Shown: positions 1 to 13,370 of the stretch, in pieces
Layout: each line of letters begins with the position of its first letter
Numbering within the stretch: position 1 is the first letter of the stretch
Origin: Zea mays
Lineage: Eukaryota; Streptophyta; Magnoliopsida; Poales; Poaceae
NCBI RefSeq assembly: GCF_902167145.1
Contig: NW_023367146.1
Span: 1-64,000, forward strand
DNA: 64,000 bases
Direction: 5' to 3'
Translations under genes and position numbers: made by a program
Notes under the pieces: generated by a model
What the model was told of the DNA's origin: nothing
What the model saw: only the letters and a program-made list of their open reading frames with translations
Database searches by the model: none

Positions 1-680
1 ATGGCTATTTTCGGCAAAATGGGGGTTGTGTGGCCATTTGATCATCGACTAGAGGCTCATACACCTCACTACACATATGTTTCCTTGCCATAGACACATT
101 CTTGGATTTCTGGTGGAGACCATTTCTTGGTCTAAAATCCGTAGGTGTTAGCCTCTAGTATTATTGAAAATGGTCGCTCATGGCTATTTTCAAGGTCGCT
201 CATGGCTATTTTCATAAAAAATGGGGGTTGTGTGGCCATTTATCATCGACTAGAGGCTCCATAAACCTCACCCCACATATGTTTCCTTGCCATAGATTAC
301 ATTCTTGGATTTCTGGTGGAAACCATTTCTTGGTTAAAAACTCGTACGTGTTAGCCTTCGGTATTATTGAAAATGGTCATTCGGCTATTTTCGGCAAAAT
401 GGGGGTTGTTGTGGCCATTGATCGTCGACCAGAGGCTCATACACCTCACCCCACATATGTTTCCTTGTCGTAGATCACATTCTTGGATTTCTGGTGGAGA
501 CCATTTCTTGGTCAAAACTCGTACGTGTTAGCCTTCGATATTATTGAAAATGGTCGTTCATGGCTATTTCGACAAAAAATCTGTAGGTGTTAGCCTTCGA
601 TATTATTGAAAAGTCGTTCATGGCTATTTTCGACAAAAATGGGGGTTGTGTGGCCATTGATCATCGACCAGACGCTCATA

Positions 681-776
681 TCTCCACCATAAATCCAAGA
701 ATGTGATCTATGGCAAGGAAACATATGTGTAGTGAGGTGTATGAGCCTCTGGTCGAAGATAAATGGCCACACAACC
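681..776 (+). repeat. Forward-orientation knob180 island 1
   Basis: The array switches from reverse to forward at about 681 and back at about 776, where ACAACC joins TTTCCTTGCC. The island is only about half a monomer and carries the GTAGTGAGG and CGAAGAT variants that recur in forward monomers of the right block. Junctions are good to a few bases because they share microhomology. Confidence 0.8.
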
Positions 777-2981
777 TTTCCTTGCCATAGATCACATTCT
801 GGATTTCTGGTGGAGACCATTTCTTGGTCAAAAATCCGTAGGTGTTAGCCTTCGTATTATTGAAAATGGTCGTTCATGGCTATTTTTCGACAAAAATGGG
901 GGTTGTGTGGCCATTGATCATCGACCAAGACGCTCATACACCTCACCCCACATATGTTTCCTTGTCGTAGAATCACATTCTTGGATTTCTGGTGGAGACC
1001 ATTTCTTGGTAAAAACATCCGTAGGTGTTTAGCCTTCGATATTATTGAAAATGGTCGTTCATGGCTATTTTCGACAAAAAATGGGGTTGTGTGGCCATTG
1101 ATCATCGACCAGACGCTCATACACCTCACCCACATATGTTTCCTTGCATAGATCACATTCTTGGATTTCTGGTGGAGACCATTTCTTGGTCTAAAATCCG
1201 TAGGTGTTAGCCTCTAGTATTATTGAAAATGGTCGCTCATGGCTATTTTCAAGGTCGCTCATGGCTATTTTCATAAAAAATGGGGGTGTGTGGCCATTTA
1301 TCATCGACTAGAGGCTCATAAACCTCACCCCACATATGTTTCCTTGCCATAGATTACATTCTTGGATTTCTGGTGGAAACCATTTCTTGGTTAAAAACTC
1401 GTACGTGTTAGCCTTCGGTATTATTGAAAATGGTCATTCATGGCTATTTTCGGCAAAATGGGGTTGTGTGGCCATTGATCATCGACCAGAGGCTCGTACA
1501 CTCACCCCACATATGTTTCCTTGCCATAGATCACATTCTTGGATTTCTGGTGGAGACCATTTCTTGGGCAAAAATCCGAATGTGTTAGCCTTTGGTATTT
1601 TTGAAAATGGTCATTCATGGCTATTTTCAACAAAAATGGGGGTTGTGTGGCCATTGATTCTTCGACCAGAGGCTCATACACCTCACTACACATATGTTTC
1701 TTGCCATAGATCACATTCTTGGATTTCTGGTGGAGACCATTTCTTGGTCAAAAATCCGTAGGTGTTAGCCTTCAGTGTCATTGAAAAATGGTCGTTCATG
1801 GCTATTTTCGACAAAAATTAGGGTTGTGTGGCCATTGATCGTCGACCAGAGGATCATACACCTCACCCCCACATATGTTTCCTTGCCATAGATCACATCT
1901 TGGATTTCTGGTGGAGACCATTTCTTGGTCAAACATCCGTAGGTGTTAGCCTTCGGTATTATTGAAAATGGTCATTCCATGGCTATTTTCGACAAAAAAT
2001 GGGGGTTGTGTGGCCATTGATCATCGACTAGAGGCTCATACACCTCACCCCACATATGTTTCCTTGCCATAGATCACATTCTTGGATTTCTGGTGGAGAC
2101 CATTTCTTGGTCTAAAATCCGTAGGTGTTAGCCTCTAGTATTATTGAAAATGGTCGCTCATGGCTATTTTCAAGGTCGCTCATGGCTATTTTCATAAAAA
2201 ATGGGGGTTGTGTGGCCATTTATCATCGACAAGAGGCTCATAAACCTCACCCCACATATGTTTCCTTGCCATAGATTACATTCTTGGATTTCTGGTGGAG
2301 ACCATTTCTTGGTCAAAAATCCGTAGGTCTTAGCCTCTAGTATTATTGAAATGGTCCGTTGTTAGCCTTCGGTATTATTGAAAATGGTCATTCATGGCTA
2401 TTTTCGGCAAAATGGGGGTTGTGTGGCCATTGATCGTCGACCAGAGGCTCATACACCTCACCCCACATATGTTTCCTTGTCGTAGATCACATTCTTTGAT
2501 TCTGGTGGAGACCATTTCTTGGTCAAAAATTCGTAGGTGTTAGCCTTCGATATTATTGAAAATGGTCGTTCATGGCTATTTTCGACAAAAATGGGGATTG
2601 TGTGGCCATTGATCATCGACCATAGGCTCATACACCTCACCCCACATATGTTTCCTTGCCATAGATCACATTCTTGGATTTCTGGTGGAGACCATTTCTT
2701 GGTCAAAAACCGTAGGTGTTAGCCTTCGGTATTATTGTAAATGGTCATTCATGGCTATTTTCGACAAAAATGGGGGTTGTGTGGCAATTGATCATCGACC
2801 AGAGGCTCATACACCTCACCCCACATATGTTTCCTTGCCATAGATCACATTCTTGGATTTCTGGTGGAGACCATTTCTTGGTCAAAAATCCGTAGGTCTT
2901 AGCCTCTAGTATTATTGAAAATGGTCGCTCATGGCTATTTTCATAAAAAATGGGGGTTGTGTGGCCATTGATCATCGACCA

Positions 2982-3456
2982 AGCCATGAACGACCATTTT
3001 CAAAAATACCAAAGGCTAACACGTACGGATTTTTGACCAAGAAATGGTCTCCACCAGAAATCCAAGAATGTGATCTATGGCAAGGAAACATATGTGGGGT
3101 GAGGTGTATGAGCCTCTCGTCGATGATCAATGGCCACACAACCCCCATTTTTGTCGAAAATAGCCATGAACGACCATTTTCAATAATACCGAAGGCTAAC
3201 ACCTACGAATTTTTGACCAAGAAATGGTCTCCACCTGAAATCCAAGAATGTGATCTATGGCAAGGAAACATATGTGTAGTGAGGTGTACGAGCCTCTGGT
3301 CGATGATCAATGGCCACAGAACCCCCATTTTGCCGAAAATAGCCATGAACGACCATTTTCAATAATACCGAAGGCTAACACCTACGGAGTTTTGACCAAG
3401 AAATGGTCTCCACCAGAAATCCAAGAATGTGATCTATGGCAAGGAAACATATGTGG
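2982..3456 (+). repeat. Forward-orientation knob180 island 2
   Basis: About 2.6 forward monomers. The left junction is at CATCGACCA/AGCCATGAACG. The right junction is at ATATGTGGGG/GTTGTGTGG, where a G run is shared by both orientations. Monomers inside belong to common right-block subtypes, including the 179-bp TTTTGCCGA form. Confidence 0.85.
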
Positions 3457-4047
3457 GGGTTGTGTGGCCATTGATCATCGACTAGAGGCTCGTACACCTC
3501 ACCCCACATATGTTTCCATGCCATAGATCACATTCTTGGATTTCTGGTGGGGACCATTTCTTGGTCAAAAATCCGTAGGTGTTAGCCTTCGGTATTATTG
3601 TAAATGGTCATTCATGGCTATTTTCGACAAAAATGGGGGTTGTGTGGCCATTGATCATCGACCATAGGCTCATACACCTCACCCCACATATGTTTCCTTG
3701 CCATAGATCACATTCTTGGATTTCTGGTGGAGACCATTTCTTGGTTAAAAACTCGTACGTGTTAGCCTTCGGTATTATTGAAAATGGTCATTCATGGCTA
3801 TTTTCGTTAAAATGGGGGTTGTGTGGCCATTGATCATCGACCAGAGGCTCATACACCTCACTACACATATGTTTCCTTGCCATAGATCACATTCTTGGAT
3901 TTATGGTGGAGACCATTTCTTGGTCAAAAATCCGTAGGTGTTAGCCGTCAGTGTCATTGAAAATGGTCGTTCATGGCTATTTTCGACAAAAATTAGGGTT
4001 GTGTGGCCATTGATCATCGACCAGGGGCTCGTACACCTCACCCCACA

Positions 4048-4569
4048 CCCATTTTTTATGAAAATATCCATGAGCGACCTTGAAAATAGCCATGAGCGAC
4101 CATTTTCAATAATATTAGAGGCTAAGACCTACGGATTTTTGACCAAGAAATGGTCTCCACCAGAAATCCAAGAATGTGATCTATGGCAAGGAAACATATG
4201 TGGGGTGAGGTGTATGAGCCTCTGGTCGATGATCAATGGCCACACAGCCTCCATTTTGCCGAAAATAGCCATGAATGACCATTTTCAAAAATACCAAAGG
4301 CTAACACGTACGGATTTTTGACCAAGAAATGGTCTCCACCAGAAATCCAAGAATGTGATCTATGGCAAGGAAACATATGTGGGGTGAGGTGTACAAGCCT
4401 CTGGTCGGTAATCAATGGCCACACAACCCCCATTTGTGTCGAAAATAGCCATGAATGACCATTTTCAATAATACGGAAGGCTAACACCTACGGATTTTTG
4501 ACCAAGAAATGGTCTCTACCATAAATCCAAGAATGTGATATATGGCAAGGAAACATATGTGTAGTGAGG
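4048..4569 (+). repeat. Forward-orientation knob180 island 3
   Basis: About 2.9 forward monomers. It begins where CCTCACCCCACA runs into CCCATTTTTTATG and ends at GTAGTGAGG/CCAGACGC. The first monomer carries the 21-bp internal duplication (two GAAAATAGCCATGAGCGACC-like blocks). The whole island, with both junctions, is copied about 2.33 kb downstream as island 4. Confidence 0.87.
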
Positions 4570-6394
4570 CCAGACGCTCATACACCTCACCCCACATATG
4601 TTTCCTTGCCATAGATCACATTCTTGGATTTCTGGTGGAGACCATTTCTTGGTCAAAAATCCGTAGGTGTTAGCCTTCGGTATTATTGAAAATGGTCGTT
4701 CATGGCTATTTTCGACAAAATGGGGGTTGTGTGGCCATTGATCATCGACCAGAGGCTCATACACCTCACCCCACATATGTTTCCTTGCCATAGATCACAT
4801 TCTTGGATTTCTGGTGGAGACCATTTCTTGGTCAAAAATCCGTAGGTGTTAGCCTTCGGTATTATTGAAAATGGTCGTTCATGGCTATTTTCATAAAAAA
4901 TGGGGGTTGTGTGGCCATTGATCATCGACCAGAGGCTCATACACCTCACCCCACATATGTTTCCTTGCCATAGATCACATTCTTGGATTTCTGGTGGAGA
5001 CCATTTCTTGGTCAAAAATCCGTAGGTGTTAGCCTTCGGTATTATTGTAAATGGTCATTCATGGCTATTTTCGACAAAAATGGGGGTTGTGTGGCCATTG
5101 ATCATCGACCAGAGGCTCATACACCTCACCCCACATATGTTTCCTTGCCATAGATCACATTCTTGGATTTCTGGTGGAGACCATTTCTTGGTCAAAAATC
5201 CGTAGGTCTTAGCCTCTAATATTATTGAAAATGGTCGCTCATGGCTATTTTCATAAAAAAATGGGGGTTGTGTGGCCATTGATCATCGACCAGACGCTCA
5301 TACACCTCACCCCACATATGTTTCCTTGCCATAGATCACATTCTTGGATTTCTGGTGGAGACCATTTCTTGGTCTAAAATCCGTAGGTGTTAGCCTCTAG
5401 TATTATTGAAAATGGTCGCTCATGGCTATTTTCATAAAAAATGGGGGTTGTGTGGCCATTTATCATCGACTAGAGGCTCATAAACCTCACCCCACATATG
5501 TTTCCTTGCCATAGATTACATTCTTGGATTTCTGGTGGAAACCATTTCTTGGTTAAAAACTCGTACGTGTTAGCCTTCGGTATTATTGAAAATGGTCATT
5601 CATGGCTATTTTCGGCAAAATGGGGGTTGTGTGGCCATTGATCGTCGACCAGAGGCTCATACACCTCACCCCACATATGTTTCCTTGTCGTAGATCACAT
5701 TCTTGGATTTCTGGTGGAGACCATTTCTTGGTCAAAAATCCGTAGGTGTTAGCCTTCGATATTATTGAAAATGGTCGTTCATGGCTATTTTCGACAAAAA
5801 TGGGGGTTGTGTGGCCATTGATCATCGACCAGAGGCTCATACACCTCACCCCACATATGTTTCCTTGCCATAGATCACATTCTTAGATTTCTGGTGGAGA
5901 CCATTTCTTGGTCAAAAATCCGTAGGTCTTAGCCTCTAATATTATTGAAAATGGTCGTTCATGGCTATTTTCGACAAAAATGGGGGTTGTGTGGCCATTG
6001 ATCATCGACCAGAGGCTCATACACCTCACCCCACATATGTTTCCTTGCCATAGATCACATTATTGGATTTCTGGTGGAGACCATTTCTTGGTTAAAAACT
6101 CGTACGTGTTAGCCTCCGGTATTATTGAAAATGGTCATTCATGGCTATTTTCGGCAAAATGGGGGTTGTGTGGCCATTGATCATCGACCAGAGGCTCATA
6201 CACCTCACTACACATATGTTTCCTTGCCATATATCACATTCTTGGATTTATGGTGGAGACCATTTCTTGGTCAAAAATCCGTAGGTGTTAGCCGTCAGTG
6301 TCATTGAAAATGGTCGTTCATGGCTATTTTCGACAAAAATTAGGGTTGTGTGGCCATTGATCATCGACCAGGGGCTCGTACACCTCACCCCACA

Positions 6395-6894
6395 CCCATT
6401 TTTTATGAAAATATCCATGAGCGACCATTTTCAATAATATTAGAGGCTAAGACCTACGGATTTTTGACCAAGAAATGGTCTCCACCAGAAATCCAAGAAT
6501 GTGATCTATGGCAAGGAAACATATGTGGGGTGAGGTGTATGAGCCTCTGGTCGATGATCAATGGCCACACAACCTCCATTTTGCCAAAAATAGCCATGAA
6601 TGACCATTTTCAAAAATACCAAAGGCTAACACGTACGGATTTTTGACCAAGAAATGGTCTCCACCAGAAATCCAAGAATGTGATCTATGGCAAGGAAACA
6701 TATGTGGGGTGAGGTGTACAAGCCTCTGGTCGGTGATCAATGGCCACACAACCCCCATTTGTGTCGAAAATAGCCATGAATGACCATTTTCAATAATACC
6801 GAAGGCTAACACCTACGGATTTTTGACCAAGAAATGGTCTCTACCATAAATCCAAGAATGTGATATATGGCAAGGAAACATATGTGTAGTGAGG
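6395..6894 (+). repeat. Forward-orientation knob180 island 4 (copy of island 3)
   Basis: It has the same two junctions and order of variant monomers as the island at 4048-4569, but lacks the 21-bp internal duplication in its first monomer. So the inversion happened once and was then duplicated with its flanks. Confidence 0.87.
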
Positions 6895-9771
6895 CCAGAC
6901 GCTCATACACCTCACCCCACATATGTTTCCTTGCCATAGATCACATTCTTGGATTTCTGGTGGAGACCATTTCTTGGTCAAAAATCCGTAGGTGTTAGCC
7001 TTCGGTATTATTGAAAATGGTCGTTCATGGCTATTTTCGACAAAAATGGGGGTTGTGTGGCCATTGATCATCGACCAGAGGCTCATACACCTCACCCCAC
7101 ATATGTTTCCTTGCCATAGATCACATTCTTGGATTTCTGGTGGAGACCATTTCTTGGTCAAAAATCCGTAGGTGTTAGCCTTCGGTATTATTGAAAATGG
7201 TCGTTCATGGCTATTTTCATAAAAAATGGGGGTTGTGTGGCCATTGATCATCGACCAGAGGCTCATAAACCTCACCCCACATATGTTTCCTTGCCATAGA
7301 TCACATTCTTGGATTTCTGGTGGAGACCATTTCTTGGTCAAAAATCCGTAGGTGTTAGCCTTCGGTATTATTGTAAATGGTCATTCATGGCTATTTTCGA
7401 CAAAAATGGGGGTTGTGTGGCCATTGATCATCGACCAGAGGCTCATACACCTCACCCCACATATGTTTCCTTGCCATAGATCACATTCTTGGATTTCTGG
7501 TGGAGACCATTTCTTGGTCAAAAATCCGTAGGTCTTAGCCTCTAATATTATTGAAAATGGTCGCTCATGGCTATTTTCATAAAAAAATGGGGGTTGTGTG
7601 GCCATTGATCATCGACCAGACGCTCATACACCTCACCCCACATATGTTTCCTTGCCATAGATCACATTCTTGGATTTCTGGTGGAGACCATTTCTTGGTC
7701 TAAAATCCGTAGGTGTTAGCCTCTAGTATTATTGAAAAATGGTCGCTCATGGCTATTTTCATAAAAAATGGGGGTTGTGTGGCCATTTATCATCGACTAG
7801 AGGCTCATAAACCTCACCCCACATATGTTTCCTTGCCATAGATTACATTCTTGGATTTCTGGTGGAAACCATTTCTTGGTTAAAAACTCGAACGTGTTAG
7901 CCTTCGGTATTATTGAAAATGGTCATTCATGGCTATTTTCGGCAAAATGGGGGTTGTGTGGCCATTGATCGTCGACCAGAGGCTCATACACCTCACCCCA
8001 CATATGTTTCCTTGTCGTAGATCACATTCTTGGATTTCTGGTGGAGACCATTTCTTGGTCAAAAATCCGTAGGTGTTAGCCTTCGATATTATTGAAAATG
8101 GTCGTTCATGGCTATTTTCGACAAAAATGGGGGTTGTGTGGCCATTGATCATCGACCAGAGGCTCATACACCTCACCCCACATATGTTTCCTTGCCATAG
8201 ATCACATTCTTGGATTTCTGGTGGAGACCATTTCTTGGTCAAAAATCCGTAGGTCTTAGCCTCTAATATTATTGAAAATGGTCGTTCATGGCTATTTTCG
8301 ACAAAAATGGGGGTTGTGTGGCCATTGATCATCGACCAGAGGCTCATACACCTCACCCCACATATGTTTCCTTGCCATAGATCACATTCTTGGATTTCTG
8401 GTGGAGACCATTTCTTGGTCAAAAATCCGTAGGTGTTAGCCTTCGGTATTATTGAAAATGGTCGTTCATGCTATTTTCTACAAAAATAGGGGGGTTGTGT
8501 GGCCATTGATCATCGACCAGACGCTCATACACCTCACCCCACATATGTTTCCTTGCCATAGATCACATTCTTGGATTTCTGGTGGAGACCATTCCTTGGT
8601 CTAAAATCCGTAGGTGTTAGCCTCTAGTATTATTGAAAATGGTCGCTCATGGCTATTTTCAAGGTCGCTCATGGCTATTTTCATAAAAAATGGGGGTTGT
8701 GTGGCCATTTATCATCGACTAGAGGCTCATAAACCTCACCCCACATATGTTTCCTTGCCATAGATTACATTCTTGGATTTCTGGTGGAAACCATTTCTTG
8801 GTTAAAAACTCGTACGTGTTAGCCTTTGGTATTATTGAAAATGGTCATTCATGGCTATTTTCGGCAAAATGGGGGTTGTGTGGCCATTGATCATCGACCA
8901 GAGGCTCGTACACCTCACCCCACATATGTTTCCTTGCCATAGATCACATTCTTGGATTTCTGGTGGAGACCATTTCTTGGTCAAAAATCCGTACGTGTTA
9001 GCCTTTGGTATTTTTGAAAATGGTCATTCATGGCTATTTTCGACAAAAATGGGGGTTGTCTGGCCATTGATCATCGACTAGAGGCTCATACACCTCACCC
9101 CACATATGTTTCCTTGCCATAGATCACATTCTTGGATTTCTGGTGGAGACCATTTCTTGGTCAAAAATCCGTAGGTGTTAGCCTTCGGTATTATTGAAAA
9201 TGGTCGTTCATGGCTATTTTCGACAAAAATGGGGGTTGTGTGGCCATTGATCATCGACCAGACGCTCATACACCTCACCCCACATATGTTTCCTTGTCAT
9301 AGATCACATTCTTGGATTTCTGGTGGAGACCATTTCTTGGTCTAAAATCCATAGGTGTTGGCCTCTAGTATTATTGAAAATGGTCGCTCATGGCTATTTT
9401 CAAGGTCGTTCATGGCTATTTTCGACAAAAATGGGGGTTGTGTGGCCATTGATCATCGACCAGACGCTCATACACCTCACCCCACATATGTTTCCTTGCC
9501 ATAGATCACATTCTTGGATTTCTGGTGGAAACCATTTCTTGGTTAAAAACTCGTACGTGTTAGCCTTCGGTATTATTGAAAATGGTCATTCATGGCTATT
9601 TTCGACAAAAATGGGGGTTGTGTGGCCATTGATCATCGACCAGAGGCTCATACACCACACCCCACATATGTTTCCTTGCCATAGATCACATTCTTGGATT
9701 TCTGGTGGAGACCATTTCTTGGTCAAAAATCCGTAGGTGTTAGCCTTCGGTATTATTGTAAATGGTCATTC

Positions 9772-10340
9772 TATGGCAAGGAAACATATGTGGGGTGAGG
9801 TGTATGAGCGTCTGGTCGATGATCAATGGCCACACAACCCCCATTTTTGCCGAAAATAGCCATGAGCGACCATTTTCAATAATACTAGAGGCTAAGACCT
9901 ACGGATTTTTGACCAAGAAATGGTCTCCACCAGAAATCCAAGAATGTGATCTATGGCAAGGAAACATATGTGGGGTGAGGTGTATGAGCCTCTGGTCGAT
10001 GATCAATGGCCACACAACCCCCATTTTTGTCGAAAATAGCCATGAATGACCATTTTCAATAATACCGAAGGCTAACAGTGACCATTTTCAATAATACTAG
10101 AGGCCAAGACCTACGGATTTTTGACCAAGAAATGGTCTCCACCAGAAATCCAAGAATGTGATCTATGGCAAGGAAACATATGTGGGGTGAGGTGTATGAG
10201 CCTCTGGTCGATGATCAATGGCCACACAACCCCCATTTTTTATGAAAATAGCCATGAGCGACCTTGAAAATAGCCATGAGCGACCATTTTCAATAATACT
10301 AGAGGCTAACACGTACGGATTTTTGACCAAGAAATGGTCT
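9772..10340 (+). repeat. Forward-orientation knob180 island 5
   Basis: It starts at the fused sequence AATGGTCATTCTATGGCAAG, where reverse ATTCATGG and forward CTATGGCAAGG meet. It ends where AAGAAATGGTCT passes into reverse TAGCCTCTAATATT, followed at once by a deletion joining to CTTGGATTTCTGG (about 10354). A short internal fusion (CTAACAGTGACCATTTTC) lies near 10076. Confidence 0.85.
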
Positions 10341-12584
10341 TAGCCTCTAATATTCTTGGATTTCTGGTGGAGACCATTTCTTGGTCAAAAATCCGTAGGT
10401 GTTAGCCTTCGATATTATTGAAAATGGTCGTTCATGGCTATTTTCGACAAAAATGGGGGTTGTGTGGCCATTGATCATTGACCAGAGGCTCGTACACCTC
10501 ACTACACATATGTTTCCTTGCCATAGATCACATTCTTGGATTTCTGGTGGAGACGATTTCTTGGTCAAAAATCCGTAGGTGTTAGCCTTCTGTATTATTG
10601 AAAATGGTCGTTCATGGCTATTTTCGACAAAAATGGGGGTTGTGTGGCCATTGATCATCGACCAGACGCTCATACACCTCACCCCACATATGTTTCCTTG
10701 TCGTAGATCACATTCTTGGATTTCTGGTGGAGACCATTTCTTGGTCAAAAATCCGTAGGTCTTAGCCTCTAATATTATTGAAAATGGTCGCTCATGGCTA
10801 TTTTCATAAAAAATGGGGGTTGTGTGGCCATTTATCATCGACTAGAGGCTCATAAATCTCACCCCACATATGTTTCCTTGCCATAGATCACATTCTTGGA
10901 TTTCTGGTGGAGACCATTTCTTGGTCAAAAATCCGTAGGTGTTAGCCTTCGGTATTATTGTAAATGGTCATTCATGGCTATTTTCGGCAAAATGGACCAT
11001 TTCTTGGTCAAAAATCCGTAGGTGTTAGCCTTCGGTATTATTGAAAATGGTCGTTCATGGCTATTTTTGACAAAAATGGGGGTTGTGTGGCCATTGATCA
11101 TCGACTAGAGGCTCGTACACCTCACCCCACATATGTTTCCTTGCCATAGATCACATTCTTGGATTTCTGGTGGAGACCATTTCTTGGTCAAAAATCCGTT
11201 GGTGTTAGCCTTTGGTATTTTTGAAAATGGTCGTTCATGGCTATTTTCGGCAAAATGGGGGTTGTGCGGCCATTGATCGTCGACTAGAGGCTCATACACC
11301 TCACCCCTCATATGTTTCCTTGCCATAGATCACATTCTTGGATTTATGGTGGAGACCATTTCTTGGTCAAAAATTTGTAGGTGTTAGCCTTCAGTGTCAT
11401 TGAAAATGGTCGTTCATGGCTATTTTCGACAAAAATTAGGGTTGTGTGGCCATTGATCGTCGACCAGAGGCTCATACACCTCACCCCACATATGTTTCCT
11501 TGCCATAGATCACATTCTTGGATTTCTGGTGGAGACCATTTCTTGGTCAAAAATCCGTAGGTGTTAGCCTTCGGTATTATTGAAAATGGTCGTTCATGGC
11601 AATTTTCAACAAAAATGGGGGTTGTGTGGCCATTGATCATCGACCAGAGGCTCATACACCTCACCCCACATATGTTTCCTTGCCATAGATCACATTCTTG
11701 GATTCCTGGTGGAGACCATTTCTTGGTCAAAAATTCGTAGGTCTTAGCCTTCGGTATTATTGAAAATGGTCATTCATGGCTATTTTCGGCAAAAATGGGG
11801 GTTGTGTGGCCATTGATCATCGACCATAGGCTCATACACCTCACCCCACATATGTTTCCTTGCCATAGATCACATTCTTGGATTTCTGGTGGAGACCATT
11901 TCTTGGTCAAAAATCCGTAGGTGTTAGCCTTCGGTATTATTGTAAATGGTCATTCATGGCTATTTTCGACAAAAATGGGGGTTGTGTGGCCATTAATCAT
12001 CGACCAGAGGCTCATAAAAAATGGGGGTTGTGTGGCCATTTATCATCGACTAGAGGCTCATAAACCTCACCCCACATATGTTTCCTTGCCATAGATCACA
12101 TTCTTGGATTTCTGGTGGAGACCATTTCTTGGACAAAAATCCGTAGGTCTTAGCCTCTAGTATTATTGAAAATGGTCGCTGTTAGCCTTCGGTATTATTG
12201 AAAATGGTCATTCATGGCTATTTTCGACAAAAATGGGGGTTGTGTGGCCATTGATCATCGACTAGAGGCTCATACACCTCACTACACATATGTTTCCTTG
12301 CCATAGATCACATTCTTGGATTTCTGGTGGAGACCATTTCTTGGTCTAAAATCCGTAGGTGTTAGCCTCTAGTATTATTGAAAATGGTCGCTCATGGCTA
12401 TTTTCAAGGTCGCTCATGGCTATTTTCATAAAAAATGGGGGTTGTGTGGCCATTTATCATCGACTAGAGGCTCATAAACCTCACCCCACATATGTTTCCT
12501 TGCCATAGATTACATTCTTGGATTTCTGGTGGAAACCATTTCTTGGTTAAAAACTCGTACGTGTTAGCCTTCGGTATTATTGAA

Positions 12585-12655
12585 AATGGTCGTTCATGGC
12601 TATTTTCAAGGTCGCTCATGGCTATTTTCAAGGTCGCTCATGGCTATTTTCATAA
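12585..12655 (-). repeat. Monomer with tripled 21-bp internal motif
   Basis: The phrase CATGGCTATTTTCAAGGTCG, normally present once or twice in variant monomers, is repeated so that three CATGGCTATTTTC blocks occur in a row before CATAAAAAATGG. It is a minisatellite-like expansion inside one satellite monomer. Confidence 0.85.
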
Positions 12656-13370
12656 AAAATGGGGGTAGTGTGGCCATTGATCGTCGACTAGAGGCTCATA
12701 CACCTCACCCCACATATGTTTCCTTGGCATAGATCACATTCTTGGATTTCTGGTGGAGACCATTTCTTGGACAAAAATCCGAATGTGTTAGCCTCCGGTA
12801 TTTTTGAAAATGGTCATTCATGGCTATTTTCGACAAAAATGGGGGTTGTGTGGCCATTGATCATCGACCAGACGCTCATACACCTCACCTCTCATATGTT
12901 TCCTTGCCATAGATCACATTCTTGGATTTATGGTGGAGACCATTTCTTGGTCAAAAATCCGTAGGTGTTAGCCTTCAGTGTCATTGAAAATGGTCGTTCA
13001 TGGCTATTTTCGACAAAAATTAGGGTTGTGTGGCCATTGATCGTCGACCAGAGGCTCATACACCTCACCCCACATATGTTTCCTTGCCATAGATCACACC
13101 ATAGATTACATTCTTGGATTTCTGGTGGAAACCATTTCTTGGTTAAAACTCGTACGTGCTAGCCTTCGGTATTATTGAAAATGGTCATTCATGGCTATTT
13201 TCGACAAAAATGGGGGTTGTGTGGCCATTGATCATCGACTAGAGGCTCATACACCTCACCCCACATATCTTTCCTTGCCATAGATCACATTCTTGGATTT
13301 CTGGTGGAGACCATTTCTTGGTCAAAAATCCGTAGGTGTTAGCCTTCGGTATTATTGTAAATGGTCATTC

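Larger units (their letters stand above)
3660..8420 (-). repeat. Two-copy higher-order block of about 2.33 kb
   Basis: The block at about 3660-6060, including forward island 3, recurs at about 6060-8420, including island 4. Corresponding positions are 2325-2327 bp apart after the island starts and about 2345 bp apart before it. The difference is the 21-bp internal duplication present only in the first copy. The copies share rare variants such as GCCGTCAGTGTC and TTTATGGTGGAG. Block ends are approximate. Confidence 0.8.
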
